A program made the translations under genes and the position numbers. The notes below the pieces were generated by a model. The model searched no databases, was not told the origin of the DNA, and saw only the letters and a program-made list of their open reading frames with translations. A stretch of DNA of 64,000 nt from Citrobacter sp. Res13-Sevr-PEB04-36 (lineage in GTDB: Bacteria; Pseudomonadota; Gammaproteobacteria; Enterobacterales; Enterobacteriaceae). The stretch spans positions 21,041 through 85,040 of the forward strand of contig NZ_JADABY010000054.1 in assembly GCF_015672735.1 (NCBI RefSeq), given 5' to 3'. This document shows, one piece after another, positions 39,132-48,075 of the stretch (position 1 is its first letter; each line of letters begins with the position of its first letter).

Positions 39132-39893
39132 CTATCGATTTTGCGACACCCCGATACGTTTTTGTACTGCCTTCGCGAACGCCGCCTTCACTCTTTTGTC
39201 TTTGACTGACCATTCAGCCAACAACTTGCTCTGGCTTGCCTCCACCATTGCCGCGTCCCGTGAGTCGTTTTTATCCTGTGCGGAAGGCCATCCATGCTCC
39301 TCAATATAGGGCCTTAACGCTTTAATAATTGCGTTGATGGCATCGGTTTTAGTTTCCCAGCCCTCAGGTTGCGCTTCCAGGTGTTTTATCACTTCGTCTT
39401 TAACGCCATCAAAACGTGTCGCTTTGACCTTTCCGCCATAAGCAGAATTGAGTTTATGCCGTTCCTTGATTCTTTTACCTGCTGCGGATTCACTGCGTTT
39501 CAGACCGCGATCCAACAACGCGATAGCCTTCAGCATTAATTGCACCGCATGATCTGGATCAGATTCGAGAGCCGATGTTCCCTGCTCCCAGTATTGTTCA
39601 GCCTCAGACATATCGTTCCTGATCCCCTTTATCATCCATTCTGAAAGACTGAAAATTTTCAGATAACGCCGCCATTTTTTCTCTCCGTGCTCATCAGCAA
39701 GTCGCCGCGCTAAATCTTCATCCTTCGTTTGTCTCCCTGTTTGTAGCACGATAACAATTTCAGTATCTTTATTCAGCCATTGCCTGGCGATATGTTTCTG
39801 TCTGACCCCGAGATGAAAACGTAACGCTTTCCTCTTTTTACGAAATACGATGAGTAACTCATCAGGGGTAAAATCCCTGTCTAAATCAGCCAT
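39132..39893 (-). CDS. Hypothetical protein at the yfjH position of CP4-57 islands
   Basis: The ATG at 39893 (MADLDRDFTPDELLIVFRK) follows AGAGGG at a spacing of 6, better than an ATG at 39917; the product has 253 residues. It is highly charged and helical, with a C-terminal basic region (KDKRVKAAFAKAVQKRIG). No known catalytic motif is visible. In E. coli CP4-57, yfjH occupies this place, divergent from alpA, and I infer a positional equivalent without being sure of homology. It may be a regulator or an island-maintenance protein. Confidence 0.7.
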   Translation of the reverse strand: MADLDRDFTPDELLIVFRKKRKALRFHLGVRQKHIARQWLNKDTEIVIVLQTGRQTKDEDLARRLADEHGEKKWRRYLKIFSLSEWMIKGIRNDMSEAEQYWEQGTSALESDPDHAVQLMLKAIALLDRGLKRSESAAGKRIKERHKLNSAYGGKVKATRFDGVKDEVIKHLEAQPEGWETKTDAINAIIKALRPYIEEHGWPSAQDKNDSRDAAMVEASQSKLLAEWSVKDKRVKAAFAKAVQKRIGVSQNR

Positions 39894-40103
39894 GAAGTCC
39901 CTCTTTTCGAATGACAATTTCTATACTCCAGTAAATTTCCTTGCCTGACACCTGGAACGACTCATTCTTGCCCTTAGCCAGACGCTTCCGACACCATTCT
40001 CGAAAAAAAACATTCTGTCACCAACAAAAAACGGGAAAAAACCTAAAAAAAAACCTCCTATCTCATTGTTATAAAATGCCTTTTTTGCTACAGCCACCAG
40101 GCG

Positions 40104-40127
40104 GGTGCCATTACCTGTTCCGGCACC
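40104..40127. promoter_or_regulatory. GGTGCC/GGCACC inverted repeat upstream of alpA
   Basis: GGTGCC (40104-40109) and GGCACC (40122-40127) form an inverted repeat with a 12-bp spacer, 45 bp before alpA. The same hexamer is the core of the repeat cluster upstream of intA (22352-22404). Confidence 0.4.
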
Positions 40128-40171
40128 ATACAATTGCGTCCATATCGAAAGAACAGGGGGAATTAACAGAT

Positions 40172-40381
40172 ATGTCTGTACAAGGTATCAGGATACTGCG
40201 CATACGCGCCGTTGTTAACAAAACGGGCATCGCCCGCTCAACCATCTATGACTGGATCAACCCGAAGTCACCGCGTTACGACCCGACCTTCCCGAAACAG
40301 CGCAGGCTGGGTATGCAGTCCGTCGGCTGGCTTGAGTCAGAGCTGGATGCATGGCTGCTGGAACGCCAGCAGGCATCATAA
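40172..40381 (+). CDS. alpA: AlpA-family transcriptional regulator / excisionase-like
   Basis: A 69-residue MerR-like winged-helix protein: ILRIRAVVNKTGIARSTIYDWI is the HTH, followed by FPKQRRLGMQSVGWLESELDAWLLERQ, the classic AlpA/Prophage CP4-57 regulator pattern. E. coli AlpA (70 residues) activates intA, leading to excision of the island. The ATG at 40172 is preceded by a GGGGGAATT stretch that can serve as SD. The gene is divergent from the yfjH-position gene. The upstream region is strongly A-tracted (40001-40060). Confidence 0.93.
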   Translation: MSVQGIRILRIRAVVNKTGIARSTIYDWINPKSPRYDPTFPKQRRLGMQSVGWLESELDAWLLERQQAS

Positions 40382-40607
40382 GCGATGAGATAGTATTGGT
40401 AAAAATTAAAGGAGGATACGCAGGTTATATAACAACGTCTCTGATTTAAATATGTGCTCGCTGCGACATATTTTTGCCAGTTGCAAGGAAACTGAATACG
40501 ATTATTTATTGGGTAAGATTATTACTTTAAATAAATTTTGACGCTTGGCTATTTTATTATATTCACAACTACCCGTTACTGAAAACAGTAACCAAGGAGA
40601 ATATTAC

Positions 40608-42218
40608 ATGCAGAATATACTGCCACACACTGTCATTCCGAAAATGCCGGAGCCTTATATTCCCGTACAAAATAGAACCCCGGAGGGTTACCCTGTCTGC
40701 GCGTTCCCGCCGGTGATGCGGGATGTCATTGATGCTCTTTATAACGAGACGGGTATCCCGGCGGAACTGATAGCGGGGGCCGTACTGGCAGCCTCTTCCC
40801 TCGCCTGTCAGGCTCATATTGAGGTGGTACCACCACACTCATCGGATCCGATGCACTGTGCACTGTATTTACTGACGTTGGCGGTCTCCGGTGAAGGTAA
40901 GACCAGTATCAGCAAAAAAGTGATGAAGCCTTTTTACCGGTTCGCTGAGCAAATGAAGCAGCAGCACGACAGTCTGATGAAGGCACACCTGCGTGCTGAT
41001 AATATCTGGAAAATACACCAGAAAGCATTGACCAGTAATCTGTACACTGCCATCAAAAGCGGTTCTGAGGGGACGGAGGAAGAACGGCTGTTAGATGAAC
41101 ATGCAGAAACCCGGCAGCAGCCTCCGACCCGCCTGGCGATGCTTTATGACGACACCACCGCAAAGGCGCTCCTGGAAGGTTTGAGCCGGTATTCTGAAGC
41201 CGGGGTGCTCTCAGATGAGGCAATTACCTTTTTTAAAGGGTATCTGAAAAACAACCTCGGTTTACTGAATAAAGCCTGGGACGGGGAGACCTATGAATAC
41301 CACCGCCCGGGCGGTGAGGAGTACGATATCAACGCCTGCCTGACCCTGGCATTAATGGTTCAGCCCCCGGTCTTTGAAAATTACCGCCGTAACCACGGTG
41401 AACTCAGCAAGGGAAGTGGTTTTCTGTCGCGGTTTCTTTATATCAATACCATCAGCACGCTGGGACGTCGCCGCACAAATACGGACCATGCTCATTCTGA
41501 TGAAGCATTAAATGTGTTCCACAGTAAAATTAACCAGTTACTTGATAAGCAAAAGGCGCGTTTTTATAGTCACGATACGCAGAAACAAACGCTCAGATTA
41601 TCTGATGATGCGACCACTTACTGGGCAGATAAACAGTCAGAGCTCAGCCGTAAAACAGCCCCCGGACAGCAGATGGAGCATATCAGTGAAATTGCAGCCA
41701 AAGCGGGGGCGAATGCCCTCAGGGTTGCGGCCATTCTGACATATATGTATTCACCTGAGAGTTTATGTATTTCGCGGGGGGTCATCCAGGCCGCCTTCAA
41801 AATTGTGGAATGGCATCTTGAAGAAGCGGAAAGGCTGTTTTTCCCTTCTTCTGAACGGAATGCATTTATGGAGGACGTTTACGAGATGTTCAGGTGGCTT
41901 AAGGAGAAATTTCTCGATAATGAGGGATATCCACTCAGGAAAAATGAGGTAAACCGGAACGGCCCGAACCGGCTGCGTGACGCCAGTAAATCACAATCTG
42001 TTCTTGAGCAGTTAATCGCACTGGGTCTGATTTGTTTTATTCGTCCCGGCCGTCATTCTGCGGTGTATATTGCCATGCCCTCCCTGGAATGTCGCCACTC
42101 ATGGTGTATTCCACCGGCATTCCTGGAGAACGGACATAATCCGATTATTGCATCGCCAGAGAATGTCACTGGCAGGTATGGTTTTGAATACTTTGACTTT
42201 AACAGGCTGGAATATTAA
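40608..42218 (+). CDS. DUF3987 protein, YfjI-like (P4-type replication/primase-region protein)
   Basis: The ATG at 40608 (MQNILPHTVIPKMPEPYIPV) follows AAGGAG at a spacing near 9, giving 536 residues. An ATG at 40545 lacks an SD. A P-loop-like LAVSGEGKTS lies at 91-100. The region IPAELIAGAVLAASSLACQAHIEV and the following helicase-like part match DUF3987, as in YfjI of CP4-57. The family is linked to mobile-element replication. It follows alpA in the CP4-57 order and is followed by a terminator. Confidence 0.85.
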   Translation: MQNILPHTVIPKMPEPYIPVQNRTPEGYPVCAFPPVMRDVIDALYNETGIPAELIAGAVLAASSLACQAHIEVVPPHSSDPMHCALYLLTLAVSGEGKTSISKKVMKPFYRFAEQMKQQHDSLMKAHLRADNIWKIHQKALTSNLYTAIKSGSEGTEEERLLDEHAETRQQPPTRLAMLYDDTTAKALLEGLSRYSEAGVLSDEAITFFKGYLKNNLGLLNKAWDGETYEYHRPGGEEYDINACLTLALMVQPPVFENYRRNHGELSKGSGFLSRFLYINTISTLGRRRTNTDHAHSDEALNVFHSKINQLLDKQKARFYSHDTQKQTLRLSDDATTYWADKQSELSRKTAPGQQMEHISEIAAKAGANALRVAAILTYMYSPESLCISRGVIQAAFKIVEWHLEEAERLFFPSSERNAFMEDVYEMFRWLKEKFLDNEGYPLRKNEVNRNGPNRLRDASKSQSVLEQLIALGLICFIRPGRHSAVYIAMPSLECRHSWCIPPAFLENGHNPIIASPENVTGRYGFEYFDFNRLEY

Positions 42219-42297
42219 TCGGGACACCTCACTACAGAGACCCGAATGGCCAGAGCGTAAACCGGTTAAACGTCTTGGAAAAACAGCCACAGAGGCA

Positions 42298-42345
42298 AAA
42301 ACCCCGCGCCAGTCGCGACTGGTCGCAATCCGCGCGGGGTTTTCT
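42298..42345 (+). terminator. Rho-independent terminator after the DUF3987 gene
   Basis: AAAACCCCGCGC pairs with GCGCGGGGTTTT (stem of 12), enclosing a second small CAGTCGCGACTG hairpin, and is followed by CT. Confidence 0.85.
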
Positions 42346-42595
42346 CAGAATACAGTGCTAAAAAACAGATAATGACGACTGGTGGAAAGCTCTGTGGATA
42401 TGAACCATTAACAGCCATCAAAACATGTAATTTCACACAATGTGTTTTGCTAGTGTATTTCTTACTCATTTGAGACAAATACATTAACATTTAATTAATG
42501 TTGATTAATAAATATATTTAATGACATATAAAAATAGCATCATTGTTATTAACAACAAAAGCAAAGACATTATCACATTAAATAAGAGTTTAATT
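42346..42595. other. AT-rich gap between DUF3987 and HNH-like genes
   Basis: About 250 bases, strongly A+T rich, with no gene. It probably holds the promoter of the gene at 42596. Confidence 0.4.
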
Positions 42596-43741
42596 ATGGC
42601 CGTATGTAAAAGAAATAACTGCATGGCACAGATCGGCCATTCACCCGCCGAACGGATATTACGGCTATGCCCGGTACATTATCAGGGCAGACAGTTAAAT
42701 GCAGCCAGACGAACGGAAAGAGCAGCATTAATATGCCAGTATCCCGCCTGTGGTATCAGTATATCTGAAACCCGCAATCAGTTTTATTGTTGTAAGGAAC
42801 ATCGGGATAAAGCCCGGAGGTTAATCGATGACGATGCTATTATAAGACTGGTTAAGCACTCTTACTGGCTCAATCTGGAAGCTATGCTAAAAAATAATTC
42901 CCTTGGACTGGGGAGTATCACCGGTCCGACGGATATTGCAGACCTCATTCGGTTATATCAGCGCAAAGCTGTCCACCAAAAAACGTATAATATGCTGAAC
43001 GGGCACAGAGTTGCTGATACGACAAAAAGGTTAATCCCCTGGCTGGATCTTGAGCTATGCCACATTTACCCTAACTCTAAGGGCGGTGCAAATATCGCCA
43101 GAAACATTATCATCGCACCTGCTGCTATAAACCGGATGATGAAGGATTTTATCCCCTGCTGTCAGTCAGGAGTGCTGAGTGGCATAAAAGCAATGGAAAC
43201 ACCTCAACCGGTTAAATCGACCTTACTGAAAGCGTTAACGGATAAATACGGTTCAGATGCTGTACAGGAAGCATTGTACGGAGTTAAGCATCTTGCCTTT
43301 GCTGATTTAAGTCTGTCACGCAGGCTATTTGACACTGATATTTACGCATTCCCTCCACTAACCCGTCTGTTAAAAGAGGAAGCCTTACGCCTGAATTTGA
43401 TGTCACTATGGGAAACGCTGGTTTGTACCGAAGTCAGCGTCTGGCTTAATGCCGGGCCTGCGAATGAATTATTTGCCGTTGCCGCGTTTCATGCGTTGCT
43501 GAACGGCGACGCCGACCACCTGCTGGAGCAATGTTATCGTTTAGTCGATGAAATCAGGGTGAAGCACAAGCGGGGGTCTCAACAAATCTACGACGAATTT
43601 CAGCATATACTCAGCCAGTACATGGCAAAATATTTTCACATTGACACCAGCGACCACAGAGCCTGTAATCTCTTCTATAACCGCTTTTTTAGTGTTCCTC
43701 CTGTCACAGAGGACGGTGTCTGCGCCATACCGCCTCAGTGA
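42596..43741 (+). CDS. HNH-like protein with N-terminal zinc-cluster cysteines
   Basis: The ATG at 42596 (MAVCKRNNCMAQIGHSP) has TAAGAG 7 bases upstream; an earlier in-frame ATG at 42521 lies in AT-rich leader. The product has 381 residues. A first Cys set (C4, C9, CPVH near 25-28) and a second (CQYPACG near 48, FYCCKEHRDKAR near 64) look like two zinc knuckles. Near 160 ELCHIYPNSKGGANIARNIIIA has the His, Asn and Asn spacing of an HNH nuclease fold. The C-terminal 170 residues are helical. I do not know a named family. It is part of the island backbone, possibly a mobile-element nuclease. Confidence 0.7.
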   Translation: MAVCKRNNCMAQIGHSPAERILRLCPVHYQGRQLNAARRTERAALICQYPACGISISETRNQFYCCKEHRDKARRLIDDDAIIRLVKHSYWLNLEAMLKNNSLGLGSITGPTDIADLIRLYQRKAVHQKTYNMLNGHRVADTTKRLIPWLDLELCHIYPNSKGGANIARNIIIAPAAINRMMKDFIPCCQSGVLSGIKAMETPQPVKSTLLKALTDKYGSDAVQEALYGVKHLAFADLSLSRRLFDTDIYAFPPLTRLLKEEALRLNLMSLWETLVCTEVSVWLNAGPANELFAVAAFHALLNGDADHLLEQCYRLVDEIRVKHKRGSQQIYDEFQHILSQYMAKYFHIDTSDHRACNLFYNRFFSVPPVTEDGVCAIPPQ

Positions 43742-43857
43742 TGCATTTCCTCAGCCTGTGTTCAATAAAATCTCAGATATATATCACCCTTCCGAAGTGA
43801 AACCGGACCATCGATAAACTCGGGCGAGGTTTACGGTAAATATATTTACTGAACCAC

Positions 43858-43885
43858 GATCAATTTTGTCGATCGGTTCGATCGA
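43858..43885 (+). promoter_or_regulatory. GATC cluster, copy 1
   Basis: Three GATC sites (43858, 43871, 43880) fall within 26 bp, inside GATCAATTTT..TCGATCGGTTCGATCGA, where TCGATC and GATCGA form an inverted repeat. A similar cluster is at 50374-50409. It lies 134 bp upstream of the secreted-protein gene at 44019. Closely spaced Dam sites can act as methylation switches, as at agn43 and pap; this role is inferred. Confidence 0.55.
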
Positions 43886-44018
43886 ATTTCATCGTTATCC
43901 CCTTCTTTTTTGCAGCTATAAAATCCCAACGGGATGCTTATGACTGTCTGTCTTCTACTAAAAAACATGCAGATACCCTTTCCGGGTAGAGTTTTACGAA
44001 AACCAGAGGTGCACAAAA

Positions 44019-44483
44019 ATGAACAGAAAAATGATTCACCCTTTATTACTGACCTGTGCGCTGGTACCGGCAGTGGCAATGGCCTTCGGTAATCAAACCA
44101 CCTGGACCCGTGGATGGGGGCAGGGAGTATCAGAGTTTGTTATCAACGGGGAAGGTCAGTCACAACTGTCTCTGAGCTGTGAGGATTATGGCTCGCAACC
44201 GGCCACGGTCATATTTACTGACGCCAGCGGGCATCAGGTCAGTATGGATGAAGATAAAAGCCTTCAGGTCAGTATCGACGGTGGAGCACTTATTGATATC
44301 AGCGAATCTGGCAGTCGCGTGGGCGGTAATAACCTGGCGCGGGCCTGGGATCAGTTACGTAATGGCAAACAGGTCTCAGTGACAGGAGACGGTGCTAAGC
44401 CTGCCACTTTCACGCTGGCCGGGGCGGCTAAGGTACTACCGGCATTCGGGACACACGGCTGTGTGGGTAAAGATGCACTCTAG
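44019..44483 (+). CDS. Small exported protein, unknown function
   Basis: A 154-residue product with a signal peptide (MNRKMIHPLLLTCALVPAVAMA, cleavage after AMA). The mature part is about 132 residues, with two cysteines (about 52 and 147) that could form a disulfide, and is rich in Gly, Ser and beta-type sequence (GQSQLSLSCEDYGSQPATVIF). It is followed 54 bp later by a second exported protein, and both probably share one transcript. Found in CP4-type islands of enterobacteria; I know no function. Confidence 0.8.
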   Translation: MNRKMIHPLLLTCALVPAVAMAFGNQTTWTRGWGQGVSEFVINGEGQSQLSLSCEDYGSQPATVIFTDASGHQVSMDEDKSLQVSIDGGALIDISESGSRVGGNNLARAWDQLRNGKQVSVTGDGAKPATFTLAGAAKVLPAFGTHGCVGKDAL

Positions 44484-44537
44484 CCTGTATCTGAATTTAA
44501 CGTCTGCTGATTACGTGATTTATAAAAGGAACAGATT

Positions 44538-44897
44538 ATGAAATTTAAACACATGCTGGTACCCGCACTACTTGTTCTGTCAGCCCTGGCGCTGGCAGAG
44601 CCAACCTCACCCGTTAAAGTGGAAACCAGTAACCAGGTTCACCCTGCCGGAACACGCTACGTCACGGTCGTGGTCACTGCACTGGATAACACCGTGAAAG
44701 TCGAAAATATTGACGTGAACCGGGGAAACTGTCGCATTGCCAACCAGAAATATCTGTACTCCAGCAATAAAGAAACTATTTTGCCTGCCACCCTGCGTTA
44801 CGGGCAGTCCGTCAGCGTGAGTTTTTATAATAACTGCGTGGCTTCAGAAGTCGTCGTCACTACTGATAAGGGGGGATGGCGTTACACTTACCACTGA
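44538..44897 (+). CDS. Small exported protein, unknown function
   Basis: A 119-residue product with a signal peptide (MKFKHMLVPALLVLSALALA). The mature part is about 99 residues, beta-rich, with two cysteines (NRGNCRIAN and YNNCVASEV) likely to pair in the periplasm. SD AAGGAAC lies 10 bp before the ATG. It follows the exported protein at 44019 and may act with it. No family recognised. Confidence 0.78.
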   Translation: MKFKHMLVPALLVLSALALAEPTSPVKVETSNQVHPAGTRYVTVVVTALDNTVKVENIDVNRGNCRIANQKYLYSSNKETILPATLRYGQSVSVSFYNNCVASEVVVTTDKGGWRYTYH

Positions 44898-44934
44898 GTC
44901 CCCCGCCCCTGATTAACGTTTCTCAACCTAAAAA

Positions 44935-45195
44935 ATGCCACATGACCAACGGGCTGCCGCTGCGCAGTCCAGAGCAAACCCTATGATCTTTCTGAAAATG
45001 CTGGTGACGGCCCTGAGCCAGGCACTGACCTGGTGCGGCGGGCATCAGGCCCGGCAGTTTATTGAAATTCGCCTGCGTCAGGCAGGCTACGATGACAACA
45101 GTATTGATACAGCCCGGGAAGCAGTCACGTTGCTGGTCACTGCACTTATCACCGCCCTGATGGCGCAGATACTGAAGATTCTGGATACGCTGTAG
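44935..45195 (+). CDS. Small hydrophobic hypothetical protein
   Basis: An 86-residue frame. An internal ATG at 44983 (MIFLKMLVTALSQALTW) would give 70 residues and may be the true start; neither has a strong SD. The C-terminal third (VTLLVTALITALMAQILKIL) is a probable membrane helix. It lies between the two exported-protein genes and yfjQ and points the same way. Confidence 0.55.
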   Translation: MPHDQRAAAAQSRANPMIFLKMLVTALSQALTWCGGHQARQFIEIRLRQAGYDDNSIDTAREAVTLLVTALITALMAQILKILDTL

Positions 45196-45305
45196 TCCTG
45201 CCCGCCATAGCCCTCCCACAGTGAACAACATATCTGCCCCTGCCTCCTCACGGAGCAGGGGCTTTTGCTTTTATGCCTTCAGATTAATCAGATGAGGAAT
45301 CAACT

Positions 45306-46127
45306 ATGCGATTAGCCAGCCGTTTTGGTCGGGTGAACCAGATTCGCCGCGACCGCCCCTTAACCCGCGAAGAACTGATGCAGCATGTCCCCAGCGTCTT
45401 CGGGGAAGACAAGCACGACTCCAGAAGCGAAAAGTACACCTACATACCCACCATTACCCTGCTGGAGAACCTTAAACGTGAAGGGTTCCAGCCATTCTTT
45501 GCCTGTCAGTCACGAGTGCGCGACCAGAGCCGACGGGAACATACAAAGCATATGCTGCGCCTGCGTCGTGCCGGTCAGATAAACGGTCAGCAGGTACCGG
45601 AAATCATCATTCTGAATTCGCACGATGGCGCATCAAGTTTTCAGTTGCTGCCGGGGATATTCCGAAGCGTCTGCACCAATTCGCTCGTTTGCGGACAGTC
45701 GTTTGGCGAGATCCGCGTGCCACACAGGGGCGACGTTGTCGGGAAGGTGATTGAGGGGGCCTATGAGGTTCTCAGCGTCTTTGAGCGGGTGGAAGAGAAA
45801 CGTGACGCCATGCAGTCCGTGCAACTCCCGTCACCCGCACAACATGCACTGGCTAAAGCGGCGCTCACATATCGTTTTGGGGAAGAGTACCAGCCAGTGA
45901 CTGAATCGCAAATTCTTGCACCTCGCCGCTGGCAGGACGAGAGCGATGACCTGTGGACCACTTACCAGCGCATCCAGGAAAATCTGCTGAAAGGCGGACT
46001 AAGTGGCCGTACCGCGCAGGGGAAACGTACCCACACCCGCCCAGTAAACGGGATTGATGGCGACGTTAAGTTAAACCGTGCGCTCTGGGTGATGGCGGAG
46101 AACATGCTGAACCTGTTGGACAGGTAA
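45306..46127 (+). CDS. yfjQ: DUF932 family protein, YfjQ-like
   Basis: The 273-residue product has the length of E. coli YfjQ and the DUF932 pattern: QHVPSVFGEDKHDSRSEKY, then FQPFFACQSRVRDQSRREHTKH and LNSHDGASSFQLLPGIFRSVC. Function is unknown; homologues occur in CP4-type islands and plasmids as part of a conserved backbone cluster. It stands upstream of the antirestriction gene as in those clusters. RBS-like GATGAGG precedes the ATG. Confidence 0.9.
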   Translation: MRLASRFGRVNQIRRDRPLTREELMQHVPSVFGEDKHDSRSEKYTYIPTITLLENLKREGFQPFFACQSRVRDQSRREHTKHMLRLRRAGQINGQQVPEIIILNSHDGASSFQLLPGIFRSVCTNSLVCGQSFGEIRVPHRGDVVGKVIEGAYEVLSVFERVEEKRDAMQSVQLPSPAQHALAKAALTYRFGEEYQPVTESQILAPRRWQDESDDLWTTYQRIQENLLKGGLSGRTAQGKRTHTRPVNGIDGDVKLNRALWVMAENMLNLLDR

Positions 46128-46206
46128 TCACCCGCGCCCCGCCACCGAAATCAATCCCCGGCCCGAGACCTCCATTCGACATCTACATGCATAAGGAAAA
46201 ATTAAC

Positions 46207-46686
46207 ATGACCGATATTATTAATGTCTACGATAACAATCAGATACCTCACCAGGCTGGCGATAACGGTTCTGCACCTGCTCTGGCTGCCACGCCTGTGC
46301 TGGACGAACAGCGTGTGGAATTCTGGCCGCAGCACTTTGGCAACATTCCACAGTGGATAACCCTTGAACCGCAGGTCTTTGCGTGGATGGACCGGTTCTG
46401 TGCTGACTACAGCGGCGGTATCTGGAGTTTTTATTCTCTCAGCAACGGCGGGGCCTTCATGGTTCCGGAAACGGACAACGATGCCTTCTGGTCGCTGTTC
46501 AACACTATGAATGGCAACGCCGCAGACATGAGCGCCGAAGCCGCCGGGATTGCAGTCTGTCTTGTCGCTTACAGTCATCACGCTTGCCGCACGGAATGCG
46601 ACGCCATGACGGAACATTACTGGCGTCTGCGTGACTATGCGCTGAACCACGCAGAATGCAGCGCCATCATGCGCATTATCGACTGA
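46207..46686 (+). CDS. Antirestriction protein, KlcA/YfjX (ArdB) family
   Basis: A 159-residue acidic product with the KlcA/ArdB core: VEFWPQHFGNIPQWITLEPQVFAWMDRFC, then YSGGIWSFYSLSNGGAFMVPE (broken here) and LVAYSHHACRTECDAMTEHYWRLRDYAL. Members block type I restriction enzymes, helping mobile elements enter. It follows yfjQ and precedes the RadC-like gene, the usual order in CP4 islands. Confidence 0.9.
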   Translation: MTDIINVYDNNQIPHQAGDNGSAPALAATPVLDEQRVEFWPQHFGNIPQWITLEPQVFAWMDRFCADYSGGIWSFYSLSNGGAFMVPETDNDAFWSLFNTMNGNAADMSAEAAGIAVCLVAYSHHACRTECDAMTEHYWRLRDYALNHAECSAIMRIID

Positions 46687-46696
46687 GCGTCCTGCC

Positions 46697-46930
46697 ATGC
46701 CGTATGAACTGTCTCACCTGAATGCCCTGTGGGATGCGCTGGGGAAAACAACGGTCAGGGATGAGGACGGTGACGTTGTGACCGACGACCCCTTCCTGCA
46801 TTTCCCGACGGGTACCCCTCTCTTCCATATCTGGTCATGGTTTGAATCCCTGCACGACGGGTTCGTCGTTGCCGTGAAACTGTACAACACATCCCCTCCC
46901 GACACGTCAACAGACAGGAAAAGCAAATGA
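46697..46930 (+). CDS. Small acidic hypothetical protein
   Basis: A 77-residue product ([18 protein letters not shown]) with Trp and Phe-rich middle ([22 protein letters not shown]). It starts 10 bases after the antirestriction stop and overlaps the next gene by 4 bases (ATGA), so it belongs to that operon. No known domain. Confidence 0.72.
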   Translation: MPYELSHLNALWDALGKTTVRDEDGDVVTDDPFLHFPTGTPLFHIWSWFESLHDGFVVAVKLYNTSPPDTSTDRKSK

Positions 46931-47409
46931 ATGCCACCACTTGTTCCCCTGATCGCGGGGGAATATCTCCCGCAGCACAGCGTTCCATCAGACGCGCACT
47001 GACCTTACTGGAACGCCAGTTACGCGAACCCGGCGAGGCATTCACCTCCAGCCAGTCGGTCCGCGACTGGCTCCGTCTGCAGCTCGCCACGCTGGAGCGT
47101 GAAGTCTTCATGGTGCTCTTCCTTGATAACCAGCATCGGCTTATTGCTCATGAAACGCTCTTTACTGGCACCATCAACCATACGCAGGTACATCCCCGTG
47201 AAGTGATAAAGGCAGCACTGAAACACAATGCGGCTGCCATCGTACTTTCACACAATCATCCTTCAGGTTATGCGGAACCCGGCCATGCCGACCGACTGCT
47301 CACTGACCATCTGAAACAGGCACTTAAACTCGTGGATATCTGCCTGCTGGACCACCTGGTCGTGGGAGGCATGGACATCGTCTCGTTTGCCGAGCGTGGC
47401 TGGCTTTAG
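46927..47409 (+). CDS. RadC-like JAB/MPN-domain protein, YeeS/YfjY/YkfG type
   Basis: A 160-residue product without the helix-hairpin-helix part of full RadC. The JAMM motif is [15 protein letters not shown] near residues 107-121, with the upstream glutamate in [14 protein letters not shown] near 60, so the metalloprotease fold looks complete. Activity of these proteins is unknown. It overlaps the previous gene by 4 bases and precedes the DUF987 gene, the standard order before CbeA/CbtA-type pairs. Confidence 0.92.
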   Translation: MNATTCSPDRGGISPAAQRSIRRALTLLERQLREPGEAFTSSQSVRDWLRLQLATLEREVFMVLFLDNQHRLIAHETLFTGTINHTQVHPREVIKAALKHNAAAIVLSHNHPSGYAEPGHADRLLTDHLKQALKLVDICLLDHLVVGGMDIVSFAERGWL

Positions 47410-47422
47410 GGAGAGAATTACG

Positions 47423-47644
47423 ATGAAAATCATCAGCAAACGTCAGGCAATGGCGATATACCGCCAGCATTCTGAGTCCCGGCTGTTTCGTTTCTGTACC
47501 GGGAAATATAAGTGGTCCGGCAGTATCTGCCATTACCACGGCAGGGAAGTGCAGGATATCCGGGGTGTGCTGGCCGTGTTTGCTGAACGCCGACAGGACC
47601 GCAATGGTCCGTATGTGATCCTGCGCAGCGTCATCCTGAACTGA
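47423..47644 (+). CDS. DUF987 family protein, YeeT/YkfH-like
   Basis: The ATG at 47423 gives 73 residues: MKIISKRQAMAIYRQH, then RLFRFCTGKYKWSGS and VLAVFAERRQDRNGPYV, close in pattern and identical in length to YeeT. SD GGGAGAG is 8 bp upstream. Function unknown; it is always linked to the downstream toxin-antitoxin pair in CP4 islands. Confidence 0.9.
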   Translation: MKIISKRQAMAIYRQHSESRLFRFCTGKYKWSGSICHYHGREVQDIRGVLAVFAERRQDRNGPYVILRSVILN

Positions 47645-47666
47645 CTTACCGTTAAGGAGTACTTAC

Positions 47667-48026
47667 ATGCAGAAAGCAACACGTGTAATCAACCATAACA
47701 TCACGGAACCCTGGTGGGGCCTCAGACGCAACATCACGCCGTGTTTTGGTGCACGGCTGGTACAGGAAGGTAACCACCTGCATTACCTTGCTGACCGCGC
47801 CAGCATTGCCGGGACATTTAATGACGCAGATTTACGCCATCTGGACCAGGTATTTCCGGTACTGATGAAGCAGATGGAGCTTATGCTGGCCAGCAGCGAA
47901 CTCACGCCCCGCATTCAGCGCTGCATCACGCTCCACGTAAAAGGGCTGATATGTGAGGCCGATACACTCGGCTCCTGCGGTTATTTGTACATCGTAATTT
48001 ATCCGTCGTCTGCAACAACCGAATAA
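47667..48026 (+). CDS. CbeA/YfjZ/YafW-family antitoxin of a type IV system
   Basis: A 119-residue product with the family core [33 protein letters not shown] and [19 protein letters not shown]. coli CbeA (YeeU) counteracts its toxin by stabilising MreB and FtsZ filaments and not by binding the toxin. It precedes the toxin gene by 49 bp. SD AAGGAG is 7 bp before the ATG. Antitoxin pairing is based on family and order. Confidence 0.92.
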   Translation: MQKATRVINHNITEPWWGLRRNITPCFGARLVQEGNHLHYLADRASIAGTFNDADLRHLDQVFPVLMKQMELMLASSELTPRIQRCITLHVKGLICEADTLGSCGYLYIVIYPSSATTE

Positions 48027-48075
48027 ACCCCGGACGCTTTTCCTTAGTCAAACTAGCCAACAAAGAGCGCAAACC

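Noticed and set aside
38910..39209. 99-residue ORF as a gene
   Set aside because: Its first part is the tail of a decayed IS256 transposase and it has no proper start signals.
39201..39893. Confident assignment as yfjH
   Set aside because: Position and orientation agree with CP4-57, but I could not recall the YfjH sequence well enough to claim homology.
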